A DNA stretch of 64,000 nt from Vitis vinifera (taxonomy: Eukaryota; Streptophyta; Magnoliopsida; Vitales; Vitaceae). Shown here piece after piece: positions 44,846-56,821 of this stretch. A program made the translations under genes and the position numbers. The notes below the pieces were generated by a model, which was not told where the DNA came from, ran no database searches, and saw only the letters and a list, made by a program, of their open reading frames with translations. The DNA is taken from positions 3,607,001-3,671,000 of the forward strand of contig NC_081806.1 in assembly GCF_030704535.1 (NCBI RefSeq). The letters run 5' to 3'. Each line of letters begins with the position of its first letter. Positions within the stretch are counted from its first letter, which is position 1.

Positions 44846-46180
44846 TGGGTGGGCCAAAAAATTCCCAAATTATTGGGAGTGGGCCTTTATAAGTCCCAAA
44901 TTGCTAGGGGTGGGCCAATGGGTAGTGATGATGTCATAGTGCTCTAGCCCAATTTTTTTTTAAAATAAACAAATAAAGGATTGTAATCAGTTTAAAATGT
45001 TGATATACGGACAAAAATTGAACATTCAGACTAATAAAAGTTAATAAATCCCATACCAATTGTTACTAAATTTAAAATCTATTTATCTAATGAAAAAATT
45101 TAGAGAAGTTAAAAAACTTTAACAAAAATAGGTATAATTCCAATAGAGATTATATTTGACAATTTTTCATACTAGTTCATGGACAGATAATGAAAGAAAA
45201 GTTGAATCATATTTTGTTTAATTTACTCTTCTTTTTTTTTAATATTTTTAAAATTATATATATTTTTCATTTCTCCGTATTTTCCCTTTTTTCTCTAAAA
45301 AAATATGTGAATATAACTTTGTTCATTTACAATTAATAATGTCTTTTTCCGCTAGTTTTCTCCAAGTGAACGATAAATGTACTTGCAACAAAGTGTGTTC
45401 AAATTATTTTTTCGGGTATTTTTTTTGAAGCTTAAGTTCATTTTTAGAAGAAATAGATAATAGTTTTATTATAATAGAGTTGTAATGTTTTATGTATTTT
45501 TTTAATACTTTAAACGTCTGTAATTGACCTTGAAAATAACAGTTTTTGAGCTTATAGTAAGACGTTTATACTTGTGGAGGCATCCGATCTAATGATTTGA
45601 AATATTTATTATTTGCGCAGTGAATAAAGACGTTGATAGGATATCCTTTTATCATTTTAATATTTCGACGGAGAGAGGCTTTTATCCAGATGGATGTAGG
45701 ACCCACAGACTTCTCATTAATTTTTGATAATTATTTTATATTTTATTTTATTTTTAAAAAATTGTTTTCAAATGACATCGTCAAATAGGCTGTTCGTAAT
45801 CATCACTTCCAATGCAACATCTTTCGTTGAATGGAAACTCAGAAAATCTAAAGTATCATCGTAAAATTCATGAGGAATATGCCAGAAGATGACCGTTTCA
45901 AACCTTTTATAATATTATTATATTTTCTGTATTTTCTTTCCGCAAATTTTCCTGAACTAAACACGAGTGATAAACTACACCTTGATTTGCGGGGAAAATC
46001 CATTGGCTAGAGATTGACTGAAAGCCAAAACTTAGGCTTCGTTGCAAGACATTTTGGCAGCCAACGACTCAGGCAAACACCGTAAAAGTCTAAAGAGACG
46101 CTGTCCGCCCAAACAATCCACAAATCTCTTATCTTTTTATCATCTAATACTCGGATTCTAGAAAAGTCTACTGTATCTCT
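44846..46180. other. Intergenic DNA, no gene seen
   Basis: Starts with a GGTGGGCCAAAAAATTCCCA / GGGGTGGGCCAATGGG near-duplicate (about 44850-44925), then AT-rich DNA. Moderate-complexity sequence at 45570-46180 has no convincing ORF. Confidence 0.6.
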
Positions 46181-46181
46181 T

Positions 46182-46492
46182 AGGTTATATTTAGTTTCGA
46201 AAAATACAAAAGAAAGAAAAAAAATATTAAAAAAAATAATTTTTTCATATTCGATTGTCTTATAAATTATTTTAAAAAAAATTAAATATGATTAAAATTA
46301 ATTAAAAATTTATGGATTTTAAAATTATTTAATCTTTATATTGATGAGTTAAAATAAATAAAAATAATTTTTCATCTTTTAACTCTATTTTTTATTTTTC
46401 TTCATTTTTTTCTTTTATTTTTTTTCTTTTTTTTCTTTTTCTTTTTTATATATATTTTCCCTTAAATTTTATGAGAACCACATATAATCTTA
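46182..46492. mobile_element. MITE-like element, about 310 bp (reverse orientation)
   Basis: Right end (complement) ATGTGGTTCTCATAAAATTT and left end TATATTTAGTTTCGAAAAAT match the two ends of the element at 52985-53306 in opposite order (TATGTTTGGTTCTCAGAAAA and ATCTTTGGTTACCGAAAAA). The AT-rich interior shares CTCATTAATATAAAGATTAA-type sequence. Non-coding. Confidence 0.6.
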
Positions 46493-47127
46493 AAATTTTA
46501 ATAATTTTAATTTATCATTCTAATCATTCTAGAAAATTTCATCATTAAAAAATGTAAGAAAAAAAAATTAGGGTGAATAAATTATTTTTATATATTATTT
46601 TAAACTTATTTTATTTATTTTAAATTTTAATATAAAAATTGTATGAGCTTGTAATTAAATTTATTTTATTAATTTTTTTTTATAATATAGTCAAACATAT
46701 ATAAAAAAAAATCAATTTTATTAACAATTTTTTTCTTTTCTTCATTGATTTGCTCCTGACGCCATTTCATCTAGAATGGCATAGATAATTTAAAGCAACA
46801 GTCAAAGGTCATCCAAAAAATTGAACATGATAGGTTGTTCAAATGCAAGTTTACCGGTTCCCCGGATTCTTCTAAGTTCTGGCAGCTTGACTTCACTTCC
46901 GCATTCTGCATTGGAGATGTCACAGATGTATGGCCATGATTAATGCCGTTCTCTTCAGTCATTCCTATGTGTGTGGACGCGTGATGAATTGGAATCTAAG
47001 CAGGAAAGATGCACGCTCCATTCAAGTCACGTTTTCTCGTGGGAGGATTGTCTTGATTTTATTATGCGTGTATTCTCCTGACTCTACCATGGCCACTTGG
47101 CTTGCCAAGTCTAGAGTAAAGCCATGA
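46493..47127. other. Intergenic DNA, higher complexity at 46760-47127
   Basis: Apparent ORFs of about 65 codons on both strands do not resemble any family I recognise. Nothing else seen. Confidence 0.5.
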
Positions 47128-47303
47128 GTGGACAATTCCATTTCTTTCTTCATCTTTTTCCACGGAATCAAGTCCAACAAAATGCTGAAATTTCTATTCG
47201 AATTAACCCACTTCTCACGTAATCTCCCAAACCATTGCCACCATTCATCTATAAAAACCCTACCATACATGCATCTCCAAAACATCAATTAACCCAAACC
47301 CAT
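47128..47303 (+). promoter_or_regulatory. Orphan copy of the VVTL1 promoter
   Basis: Near-identical to 48640-48820: CAAGTCCAACAAAATGCTGA, ATTCGAATTAACCCACTTCT, CACGTAATCTCCCAAACCAT, then TATAAAAA at 47250-47257 and the start of the leader. After AACCCAAACCCAT the sequence departs and no TLP coding region follows. Confidence 0.8.
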
Positions 47304-48239
47304 GTTAGTGCTCTGTCTTGGCTTGCCCTGTTTAAGAACATTCTCTTTTATATATATTGTTATACAACTTTCTACGTGATATGTTCTCATTGGTTTAATG
47401 TATTACTAAAAAATGTTCTTCAGGATTTTGGATGAGGTTGTGTTTGCATTAACATGATCACTTTCAAATTATTTTTTGTAGGCATGGTTCGTGCAGCTAT
47501 CAAGTACAAATAGTTTGTGTAACTGGATGTTGATCGTCATCTTCATTGTGGTTACTTTTAATATCACTTTGTCTAAATTATTCTAAGACTAAACATGAAA
47601 GTTCAATATCATTTTGTTTAAAATAGTATAAGAAGGAACATTGAATATGCAAAACATTCATACGAAGGACAATCCGATAGATGCCTTAATAAAATCAATT
47701 AACACTGATAAATTCAATTAGTGCAAATCCTCTTTTGATTTCACAATAACATAAGCAACATATGATAGGGTAAAACTTAGAAATATGATTTCAAGTGAAA
47801 TAATATTAACGTTAAAGTCATCTCACATAAGAAAAAAAAAGAAAAAAAAAAGAGCTTCTTTATGCTATCTGAGGGGCATCCATCCTTGATATTCTTCATC
47901 CTAAAAAAAACTTTTATTTTTTTGCAAGTTTTTATGTTATCTCCTCTAAATCGTAAAAAGAGAGGTTACAATTTTGTATTTATATGATGAATATTTTTTA
48001 GTTTTGTTCTTTGGGTTTCCTTCATAATTAAAAGGGTTTAATATGTAAGTATTTTTAATTATTTTATTTATTCTATTACATTATTATTTTATTATTCTAT
48101 TTTTAAATTATGGGAGCATCATTTCAAAACACTACCTTTAAAAAAATAAATAAAAATATAGTTTTTTATATTTGAGATTTTAAACAAAATTTTATTTATA
48201 AAAATAATTAAAATTACGTTTTGCCTAACATGCGTACGT
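47304..48239. other. Intergenic DNA, no gene seen
   Basis: AT-rich; short ORFs only. Confidence 0.6.
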
Positions 48240-48869
48240 TGTAGTCATCCGCGGAGTTGGTTCGAGAGGACATTGGAAAATCACACAAAGTGATCATGTG
48301 CCTTTAATTGGAAAATAAACAGTGGATTTTCTCTTCTCTAGAATTGGTTGCTTCTCAGATAAAGGTCAAAATTCAATTATGATATTATGGAAAATAGTCC
48401 CAGTCGAACCAATTTTCAAGGCATTTGAAGTGGCCATTCATTCAAGAAAGGAAGTTTGAAATAAATTTTTCCAACGCAACGCGGCACGCACCCGGCCATG
48501 TTTTCAAGATGCCTTCCTACCTGTCCTCAGAATTCAGTATTCATGAATTTCCATAAAAGTTAGACAGGTTTCTGAAAATAATAAAAATGATAATGATGTG
48601 GACCCCTTGAAATAAATTCAGTATTCATGAATGGGCAATTCTGGTTCTTTCATCATCTTTTTATCTGTAATCAATCATCCAATCAAGTCCAACAAAATGC
48701 TGAAATTTCCATTCGAATTAACCCACTTCTCACGTAATCTCCCAAACCATAGCCACCCTTCATCTATAAAAACCCCACCATACATCCATCTCCAAGACAC
48801 CGCATTAGCCCAAACCCATAAGAATTCTAAATACTTCGATTCTGATCATCTGATTCATTCAACATCAAA
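48240..48869 (+). promoter_or_regulatory. Promoter and 5'UTR of VVTL1
   Basis: The distal block shared with other TLP promoters lies at about 48310-48560 (TCTTCTCTAGAATTGGTTGC, CAATTATGATATTATGGAAA, ATAGTCCCAGTC). TATAAAAA at 48765-48772 lies 98 bp before the ATG. A TGACG element in the proximal position is not seen. Confidence 0.7.
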
Positions 48870-49538
48870 ATGCGCTTCACCACCACCCTCCCAATTCTCT
48901 TCCCTCTCCTCCTCAGCCTCCTCTTTACCTCCACCCATGCAGCCACCTTCGACATCCTCAACAAATGCACCTACACCGTCTGGGCAGCCGCCTCCCCCGG
49001 TGGTGGACGGAGACTTGACTCCGGCCAGTCCTGGACAATCACCGTCAACCCCGGCACCACCAATGCTCGCATCTGGGGCCGAACCTCATGCACCTTCGAC
49101 GCCAATGGGCGTGGCAAATGCGAAACTGGTGACTGCAATGGCCTCCTCGAATGCCAGGGCTACGGTTCTCCCCCAAACACCCTCGCTGAATTCGCTCTAA
49201 ACCAGCCCAATAACCTCGACTACATCGACATCTCCCTTGTCGATGGCTTCAACATCCCCATGGACTTCAGCGGCTGCCGCGGCATCCAGTGCTCCGTTGA
49301 CATCAATGGGCAATGCCCCAGTGAGTTGAAGGCCCCCGGTGGATGCAACAACCCGTGTACAGTGTTCAAGACCAATGAGTATTGTTGCACTGATGGACCT
49401 GGAAGCTGTGGTCCGACCACATACTCCAAATTCTTCAAGGACAGGTGCCCAGATGCTTATAGCTACCCTCAGGATGACAAAACCAGCTTGTTCACCTGTC
49501 CTTCTGGTACCAACTACAAGGTCACGTTTTGCCCTTGA
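48870..49538 (+). CDS. VVTL1: Thaumatin-like protein 1 of grape berry (VVTL1)
   Basis: Intact 222-residue single-exon ORF. Signal peptide 1-24 ends STHA; the mature protein starts [20 protein letters not shown] and runs 198 residues with 16 cysteines, ending YKVTFCP. As I remember the published berry protein VVTL1, this is the same sequence apart from perhaps one signal-peptide residue. VVTL1 is an abundant soluble protein of ripe berries that survives winemaking and takes part in protein haze. The acidic-cleft residues ([15 protein letters not shown]) are kept. Compared with the osmotin-like members it lacks the PTS stretch before the sixth cysteine (DFSGCRG) and has an extra DGPG loop after YCC. 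AATAAA at 49626. Confidence 0.93.
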   Translation: MRFTTTLPILFPLLLSLLFTSTHAATFDILNKCTYTVWAAASPGGGRRLDSGQSWTITVNPGTTNARIWGRTSCTFDANGRGKCETGDCNGLLECQGYGSPPNTLAEFALNQPNNLDYIDISLVDGFNIPMDFSGCRGIQCSVDINGQCPSELKAPGGCNNPCTVFKTNEYCCTDGPGSCGPTTYSKFFKDRCPDAYSYPQDDKTSLFTCPSGTNYKVTFCP

Positions 49539-51800
49539 AAGTTGGAACTCATTTTCCTTCACTTTCTTGGTGAATGAAAAGAGTACAAGACACCCAGGAA
49601 AGTTTTAGTTTTCAGCGTAGAGAAGAATAAATTTGTGCACGTAATGATAGTATTGTGCGCATGTGATGTGATAATCAGTCTGTAATGTGATTCCAGTGAA
49701 AAATAAATGAAGAAGCCTACTTACTCATTTTCACCTTGGATGAAACTTGTCAACCTATTTAACTTCTTTAACAAAAACATAGTTTTTGGGTTCAACCTCC
49801 ATAATACAAAACCCTTCATTATTTTTTGGCCTCATTCATTTATTTATTTATTTATAAAAATAACTCTTTCTTTTAAAACACACATATAAATACTTGAAAT
49901 AGTTAAGGACATTTATGTTAAAAATTGATTACTCTTCAAACAAAAACATGGAAGAGGTTAAATTCATAAATATGAAGACTATTTCATCCCTTTTAACTAA
50001 TTAATTCTTAAATGAATTACATAATATATTACTTGTTTAATAATTTGATAATATTTGAATTTATATTTTTAATACGATTATTATTTGTATCAGATTTAGA
50101 TTAACTTATATAATAGAAAGCTTAGGCTTTAACACTATACTAATATAACCATCTTACACAAATTGCCACCCCATTTGTTGTTGGGACTGGTTGGAGGAAC
50201 ACACCTAACCCAGCCCACCAAATTTGCAACTGGATGGCTTGAAATTTAGGCCCATGATGTCGGCCCAATTTATATTAATGAGCCCAAACCCATCAGCATA
50301 CACTTTATGAAGGACATGAAATCCAAATAGGCTGATATGAAACGAACCCCTATAAAGAAAAAGCCAGCAAATCCCAAACTGAAATTCAGAATTGAATATG
50401 TGAGAATCTTTCAATTTCCAACAACACCCGACAGCGGCCCATACTGATATAGGCTGTCTTCAAGCAGAATATTTTTTTTTTTACTACTAGATCTGAAACA
50501 AGTAGTGGAAGCCCGAACAGGCCCAATAGATTCCTTCGACACCCGACAATAATCTACGAATCAAACAGGTTTCTAATTTGAGTACAGATCTAATAAACTA
50601 ATTAATAATTCTTTTTTCTTTTCTGTAAAATAAAAAAGGACTTTTGAGCTTGAATTTTTTTTCAGATTAAATCTAAGCGGTCAATAATATTTCAAAGAAA
50701 TGTTTTTTTTAATAATAAAGATTAATTTACTAGTTTAGGGATAGTAAATAAACTATATTTATTGAAGCCCGATCCAAGCTTCAGTGACAAGGGTGATAAA
50801 ACAATACTTTTATAAATCTAGAGAGTAATCATGAATACCTCTAAAATCATAATAAAATCAATTTAAAATTATTATTTAGATTTTATATTTTAAAAAAGAG
50901 TTAAATTTCTTATAAATTAATAAAGCTTAGTTTCAAGGACAAGTGTTAGGAGACCATGTGTGATAAAAATAAAAATAAAAACCCCAAATGGGAATAAGAT
51001 TTTTAATATTTTTTAAATGTTCTCATAAAATTATTATGAAAATCGTAATTATTGGATCTTTGATAGTCGTATTTGAGAGGCTAAATTAAATCTTTTATAA
51101 TATTCAATTATTATTGTTTGAATGATTTATCCATTTTATTTAAAAGTAGTATATTGTTACACCCTAATAATAATTATAAAAATTATTTAATATTTTTAAT
51201 AATTAAGAAATTATTTTCAATTTTATAATAATTTGTGAAGTTTTAATTGAAAAAAAACATTTTTAATTAGATTTATCCGATTTGAAAGTAAATTTTAAGA
51301 GAATTTCTAAATTTTGTATTTGAATCGGAAGTTATTAAACTTCTCACCAATTAACATAAATTTAAAAGTAATTTTTTAACTATCATGTTTTATAAATCTT
51401 TGTGTAAAAGTTTTCCAATCAAACTTTTTGACTTTAGACCTGCGTGGGATTGAAAGATGTCCCACACACACCACGCGGCATCAAACTCCTTGATATTAAT
51501 CTTGATCTTATCCTCGCCAAATAGGAGGCCATGATTCCATATTTCCATTACACTCTGTCACGGACCACGGCCACCTTCCCAAATCCCCAGATCAACAAAA
51601 ACCAGCACTCCATGCCTCGGTACCTGGGCACAAAAAGTCAAAGTAGCCGCCTCCATAAAATAAGTGGGACACTGATCGACACATGGCATCCTGGCCTGGA
51701 CTGCAGAGCAGAGGATCATCCCCAAACTTTTATCCTCACGAGGAGCCGCCTGTACTTTAATGAGAAAAGTAGAGACGTGCCTTTATTTGCACCAAGCCAA
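49539..51800. other. Intergenic DNA between VVTL1 and the osmotin gene, no gene seen
   Basis: 3'UTR of VVTL1, then AT-rich DNA. 50150-50600 is of higher complexity (CAGCCCACCAAATTTGCAAC, CCCGACAGCGGCC) but has no convincing ORF. From about 51430 the sequence becomes GC-richer, likely the distal promoter of the next gene. Confidence 0.6.
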
Positions 51801-51909
51801 AACGCAGCGTTTCCTCTATATAAACCCCCTGGTGTCATTGATGAGGCACAAGCCAAAATACACCACACCTGACATCTATACTCCGATTGTCAGCTCCAAG
51901 CTTCCCAGT
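51430..51909 (+). promoter_or_regulatory. Promoter and 5'UTR of the osmotin gene
   Basis: TATATAAA at 51817-51824, about 93 bp before the ATG. CACACACACCACGCGGC near 51461 and ACACATGGCATCC near 51680 lie upstream. It has no obvious similarity to the other TLP promoters in the window. Confidence 0.6.
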
Positions 51910-52629
51910 ATGAGCGACTTGCGCATCCTCTTTATCTTCTTCCTCTGCTTCATCTCCTCCATCCATGCAGCCACCTTCCAAATCACCAACCAGTGTTCTT
52001 ACACCGTCTGGGCAGCTGCCTCTCCCGGTGGCGGCCGCCGCCTGGACCGCGGCCAAAGCTGGACCCTCAACGTGCCCGCTGGCACCAAAATGGCCCGAAT
52101 CTGGGGTCGAACCAACTGCCACTTCGATGCCAGTGGTCGTGGCCGGTGCGATACCGGTGACTGTGGCGGCGTCCTGAACTGTCAAGGCTGGGGTTCTCCA
52201 CCAAACACACTAGCAGAATACGCCTTGAACCAGTTTGGTAACAAGGATTTTTTCGATATATCTCTCGTTGATGGGTTCAACATCCCTATGGACTTCAGCC
52301 CCACCAGCCGCGGGTGCCGTGGAATCAAGTGCACGGCGAATATCAACGGGCAATGCCCGCAGGCGTTGAAAGCTCCGGGAGGGTGCAATAACCCGTGTAC
52401 CGTGTTCAAGACTCCGCAGTACTGCTGCAACAATATTAAATGTGGACCGACAGATTATTCGAGATTTTTCAAGACCAGGTGCCCAGATGCGTACAGTTAT
52501 CCTCAGGATGATCCCACAAGCACATTTACATGCCCTGGTGGAACCAACTATAGGGTTGTGTTCTGCCCTAGAGGCTCTTCCAACAATATTTTTCCTCTGG
52601 AGATGTATGGAAGTGATAGTGAGGAGTAA
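51910..52629 (+). CDS. Osmotin-like protein with vacuolar-type C-terminal tail, TLP12
   Basis: Intact 239-residue protein from the ATG at 51910, chosen over the in-frame ATG at 51760 because it starts a signal peptide ([20 protein letters not shown], 1-20) and lies downstream of the TATA box. 16 cysteines, signature [30 protein letters not shown]. After FCP it continues for 19 residues containing FPLEMYGSD, which closely resembles the FPLEM-GSD tail of tobacco osmotin, a propeptide that sends osmotin to the vacuole. It is the only member here with such a tail. Osmotins are induced by salt, ABA, ethylene and pathogens and permeabilise fungal membranes. Confidence 0.93.
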   Translation: MSDLRILFIFFLCFISSIHAATFQITNQCSYTVWAAASPGGGRRLDRGQSWTLNVPAGTKMARIWGRTNCHFDASGRGRCDTGDCGGVLNCQGWGSPPNTLAEYALNQFGNKDFFDISLVDGFNIPMDFSPTSRGCRGIKCTANINGQCPQALKAPGGCNNPCTVFKTPQYCCNNIKCGPTDYSRFFKTRCPDAYSYPQDDPTSTFTCPGGTNYRVVFCPRGSSNNIFPLEMYGSDSEE

Positions 52630-52980
52630 AGGGTCTTCAAAATCCGAGTGAAATAAGGCATGTATGTGAGCCCTCCTCAATTATCTATCAGTACTAGTAG
52701 GTTGTCCAGCATAATGTTACAGTTCTATGAACTTGTAGCTTTCTTTTCATCTGTAGCTTTCATGATCTCCATGAGATGGAAGGTGAAAAGACAATAACGG
52801 AAAATTAGTCGTACATCCTGTTTAGTGTCGTGTTTGTTTGTCTTGAATGAAAATAGGCGATGTGGGATAACGTTGTTTGACTTAATGATTGCCTGGTTCA
52901 CCTATTTACAGGTGGACCATTCCAGTAAGACGAGTTTGGCTGAATATTGAGGGCCCACAGAAAGAAAATTTGGAAAAATT
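52630..52980 (+). other. 3' flank of the osmotin gene
   Basis: 3'UTR region, fairly rich in C/T; no further ORF. Confidence 0.6.
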
Positions 52981-52984
52981 AAGC

Positions 52985-53306
52985 TATGTTTGGTTCTCAG
53001 AAAATTTGAGGAAAAATATAAGGGAAAGAAAATACAAAGAAAAAATAGAAGAAAAGAAAAAGTGAAAAAAAATAAAAAATGGATTAAAAGTTGATAAGTT
53101 ATTTTTATTTTTTACTTCAAACTCATTTTATTTATTTTAACTCATTAATATAAAGATTAAATAATTTTAAACTATATAGGTTTTTAATTAGTTTTAATTA
53201 TATTTGATTTTATTTTATATTTTTTATAAGATAATCAAACATGAAAAAAAAAAAATTTTATATTTTTTTTCTTTTCTTATTATTTTTCGGTAACCAAAGA
53301 TAAACA
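52985..53306. mobile_element. MITE-like element, about 320 bp
   Basis: Left end TATGTTTGGTTCTCAGAAAA, right end (complement) TATCTTTGGTTACCGAAAAA. Purine-rich left half, T-rich right half. Related to the reversed copy at 46182-46492 and possibly to 33000-33190. Non-coding. Confidence 0.62.
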
Positions 53307-54777
53307 CGTTTACCAAACACATGGATTAATTAATGTTTTCTCAGTGCAACCTTTTGAATTGAAAAAGTCTTCTTATCCATATATCTTTCCTCCACTACTT
53401 TTTTCTCATCGGATTCTGACAGCTCCACTTAGTCGCACAAAAAATCGCAAAATCCCTATTATGAAGCCCCATACTAGGGAATACCGTATACCATTTATTG
53501 CACCTTGTGATGATCATGTAAAACCATGGAATCTAGAACCCTGAACCCTGAACCCTGCCATCTACACCAATATTTCACGAAATCTAATCATCCTATCAAG
53601 GAGTTTAGGACTGCAAATTTGTAACCATGGTGAGATGTGGCCCAGTCCAACTTAATTGAATGGGCCGCATTTGGGTCGCAGTCTCATGCTTGAAGTTAAG
53701 GCCTCCTAGGGCCCAACTTATACATGGTATCAACTAATCCTCCTATCTTTTATTTATTTATTATTTTTTTCTCCCATAAATTTAAAAAAAAAATAGAAAA
53801 TCATGTATGGATACACTTCTTATTTTTCACTTTTAAAATTAGAAAATAATAAAAACTTTTATATAAAATATAATGGCCCTTACATAAAAATATAAACAAA
53901 CCTTGTCACCTTGATTTTTTTTTTTAATATTTTTTAAAATCATTATCTTTATAGGATAAGTCAAGAGCTCTTACATTTTATGTAAGGATTAATATCATTT
54001 TTTATTTTAAAAATAAAAAATAAAAAGTGTATATGATATCAAGTATCACATTTCCTTAATTAAGATGTATTCTTTATAGAGACTTTCTTATTTTATTTAT
54101 ATTTCCTCCTTATATTTCTATATTATGATATGTTTTTTTTTAATTATCATTACTATGTATATGTATGTTTAATAATTAAACAATTGGCTTTTTATATGAA
54201 ATATTGTTATATAATAAAAAAAAATTAATTCTTTCTCATTATTTTCTCTTATTAGAATATTGGATAGATTACGAAATCACTTAATTTTCTTACATTTTTT
54301 TGTCTTCTTTTTATTTGAATTTTTTTATAATTTTTATAAATAAGTGTTTTTCTTACTCCATAGGTTCTATTTACTAATATACAAAACTCCAAGTGTAATC
54401 TATGTCAACTTTATCCGTTGGCATGATGTGTTGACTTTGACTTTTGATTTCTTTTAATGTAATAAAAGTGTTCATAGACTAATCGTCCAATATTATTATT
54501 ATGTGATTGAGGGGTGTCTTCATAATTTTATATTGCAAAGTGGATGAAGCTAAAAGGGAATTATGTAAATATGCATTATTTAAAAAATATAAATAAAAAG
54601 AGAATCGAATAAAAAAATATTTTTTATAAAAAGTACATTTTAAAAAAAATAATTCTTATTTTATGCATTGGGATGATACCTGCCTCACGTTACCTAAACA
54701 TATTTTTACATGTATTTTGGTCCTACATAACATTATTTTAGATTTAAAATACATTTATTAATAAAATAATATATCAT
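53307..54777. other. Intergenic DNA, no gene seen
   Basis: A higher-complexity stretch at 53340-53740 with a three-fold CCCTGAA tandem near 53540, then AT-rich DNA. No gene recognised. Confidence 0.6.
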
Positions 54778-55703
54778 TGTGGACCCCGTATTTCGGCTCA
54801 ATGCGTTTCCCACTCGATGGCGAGCTCGATTTTCATTTTGAAAAATGATTTAATTGGTTAAAAAAAATGACTTGGAGTCGCCACTTATTTTTGTTTTATT
54901 TTTAAAAGGGTAAACAAAATAAGAAAAAAAAAAAAAACCTAAGTGTGACTCCTTATTTAGGGTGGTCTGTGAAAAACCGGATCGAGTTCGGGGGTCAGGT
55001 TACTTATCGAGAAGGTACGGTAGAGACCGTAGTACCCCTCTAAGTCTCTAAAGTCGGGTCTCTACTAATAAAATGAAACAATCATGGCAATTGATTAATC
55101 GAGCATGGATACCAGATAAATATTACTCAAAACAAAATAATTGAATGAATAGAAGAGACAAAGAATGTACCTGAGTGATGAACCGGTTTACTTCAATGAA
55201 AGCGAATGTTAGCAATTAAACACAGAATAATCACATGCATGTCATAGAGTGGAATAAATCAATCACGCGTGACAAACAAATCAATAAATAAATCAATCAA
55301 TCATAAAATCATGTATGTGAGGCCCCCACCAAAGCCCAATCGATCTTGCATGAATTAATCTCACAAATTCCATTATTCTGAAATTATGAAAATGACATTC
55401 ACGCTTATATAAAATCGAGATAAATAGAAGATTATTCGAAACCCGAAAAACATTAAAACTGTTAAAGAGAAAACTGAATTTTTGAAATTTATTTAAAAAT
55501 TGGAGTCTTGGGAATTAAATTTAAGGATTGGATTTTTATGGATTAAATTCGAAAGAAAACATAATTTTGAAAATTATTTGGGAAGTAGAAACCATGAAAG
55601 TTAATTTATAAAAAACAAATTATGAAAATTGGGACTTTGGAAATTAAATTTTGAAAGAAATTAGAATTAAAAATTATTTATCCTTAGGTCGCTGGTTCGC
55701 CAT
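54778..55703. repeat. Repeat starting TGTGGACCCCG, LTR-like copy
   Basis: Begins TGTGGACCCCGTATTTCGGC, then CCCACTCGATGGCGAGCTCG, TTGGAGTCGCCACTTATT, AAAAACCGGATCGAGTTCGG and GGTACGGTAGAGACCGTAGT. About 925 bp later the same start recurs at 55704. The look is that of a plant LTR or a TIR element; no coding part is present, so the family is left open. A fossil fragment. Confidence 0.55.
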
Positions 55704-56257
55704 TTTGTGGACCCCGCATTTCGGCTCATGCATTTCCCACTCGATGGCGAGCTCGATTTTCATTTTGAAAAAAAATGATTTTTATTGATTAAGAAAAATG
55801 ACTTGGAGTCGCCACTTATTTTTGTTTTATTTTTAAAAGGGTAAGCAAAATAAGAAAGAAAAACCCCATGATCACTCCTTATGCTTGTTCGGATTCTCAT
55901 ACGTGCATGATCATTTAAGGTATTCGTAGGTTCATTCATCAATTGCCACGTCGGCTTTTTTATTAGTAGAGACCCGACTTTAGGAACTTAGAGGGGTGCT
56001 ACGGTCTTTACCATACCTTCCTGATAAGTAACCTGACCCCCGAACCCGATCCGGTTTTTCGCAAATCACCTTTTCCAAATTAAGGAGTCACACCTAGGGT
56101 TTTTCTTTCTTATTTTGTTTACCCTTTTAAAAATAAAACAAAAATAAGTGACGACTCTAAGTCATTTTTCTTAATCAATAAAAATCATTTTTTTCAAAAT
56201 GAAAATCGAGCTCGCCATCGAGTGGGAAACGCATGAGCCGAAATACGGGGTCCACAC
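55704..56257. repeat. Fold-back repeat, about 555 bp, ends TGTGGACCCCG ... CGGGGTCCACA
   Basis: The first about 160 bp (TGTGGACCCCGCATTTCGGC through CACTTATTTTTGTTTTATTT) return as inverted complement at about 56100-56257. The middle carries the AAAACCGGATCGGGTTCGGG-type sequence on the complementary strand. It thus behaves as a hairpin built of the start of the neighbouring repeat. Confidence 0.65.
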
Positions 56258-56821
56258 TCATCCTTATGTGAATTATGTTGGTATGAGTGACCATCCTTAT
56301 ACTTATAATTGTTTCGGTAAAATGAAAATTATTATTTTTAAATTCACTTAAAAGATAACTTTTTTGGGTTGTACTTTGATCATATTTTGTAAAGAGAGCA
56401 TGTTTACCTAAATCGCCTTTTGAAGTCGTTGGATTAAAATATTCCTTAGCTTTAGCTCTCAGTCATTATTTTATAATTAGTAGCTATCATTTTCTCATTT
56501 AATATTGATTAATCATGACCTCAGTTTTTCAAAACACGTGCCACGTAACCAAGAATTTATGGAAGCAACCGCGTATGATGGGTCGGCTCATTGAAGCAAC
56601 CGCGTGACCGCGTCCAACGTTTTCGGATTCGGATCCGAACCATAGTCCGGTTCGGTTCAATTCACAGCGGGTTGACTTCCACTTTTTCATACGTGCTATA
56701 AATCTTATGTCATGATCATCTTTCCCACACTTCAAACTTTTTCCAGGAAAACAGATTCGGGGGAAGAAAAGGTTAGAATTTTGGTTTGCATTTGGAATCT
56801 GTTGCAATTCTCAATCAGAAA
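56258..56821 (+). promoter_or_regulatory. Promoter and 5'UTR of the C2-domain gene
   Basis: TATAAA at 56697-56702, 125 bp before the ATG; a GGTTGACTTCC W-box core (TTGAC) lies at about 56672. A near-repeat GAAGCAACCGCGT occurs twice (about 56562 and 56594). Confidence 0.6.

Noticed and set aside
46771-47127. Possible small genes on both strands near 46.8-47.1 kb
   Set aside because: About 65 codons each, no homology recognised, no shared copy in the other TLP intervals.
53538-53560. Telomere-like CCCTGAA tandem
   Set aside because: Three units only and not the plant CCCTAAA motif; chance short repeat.
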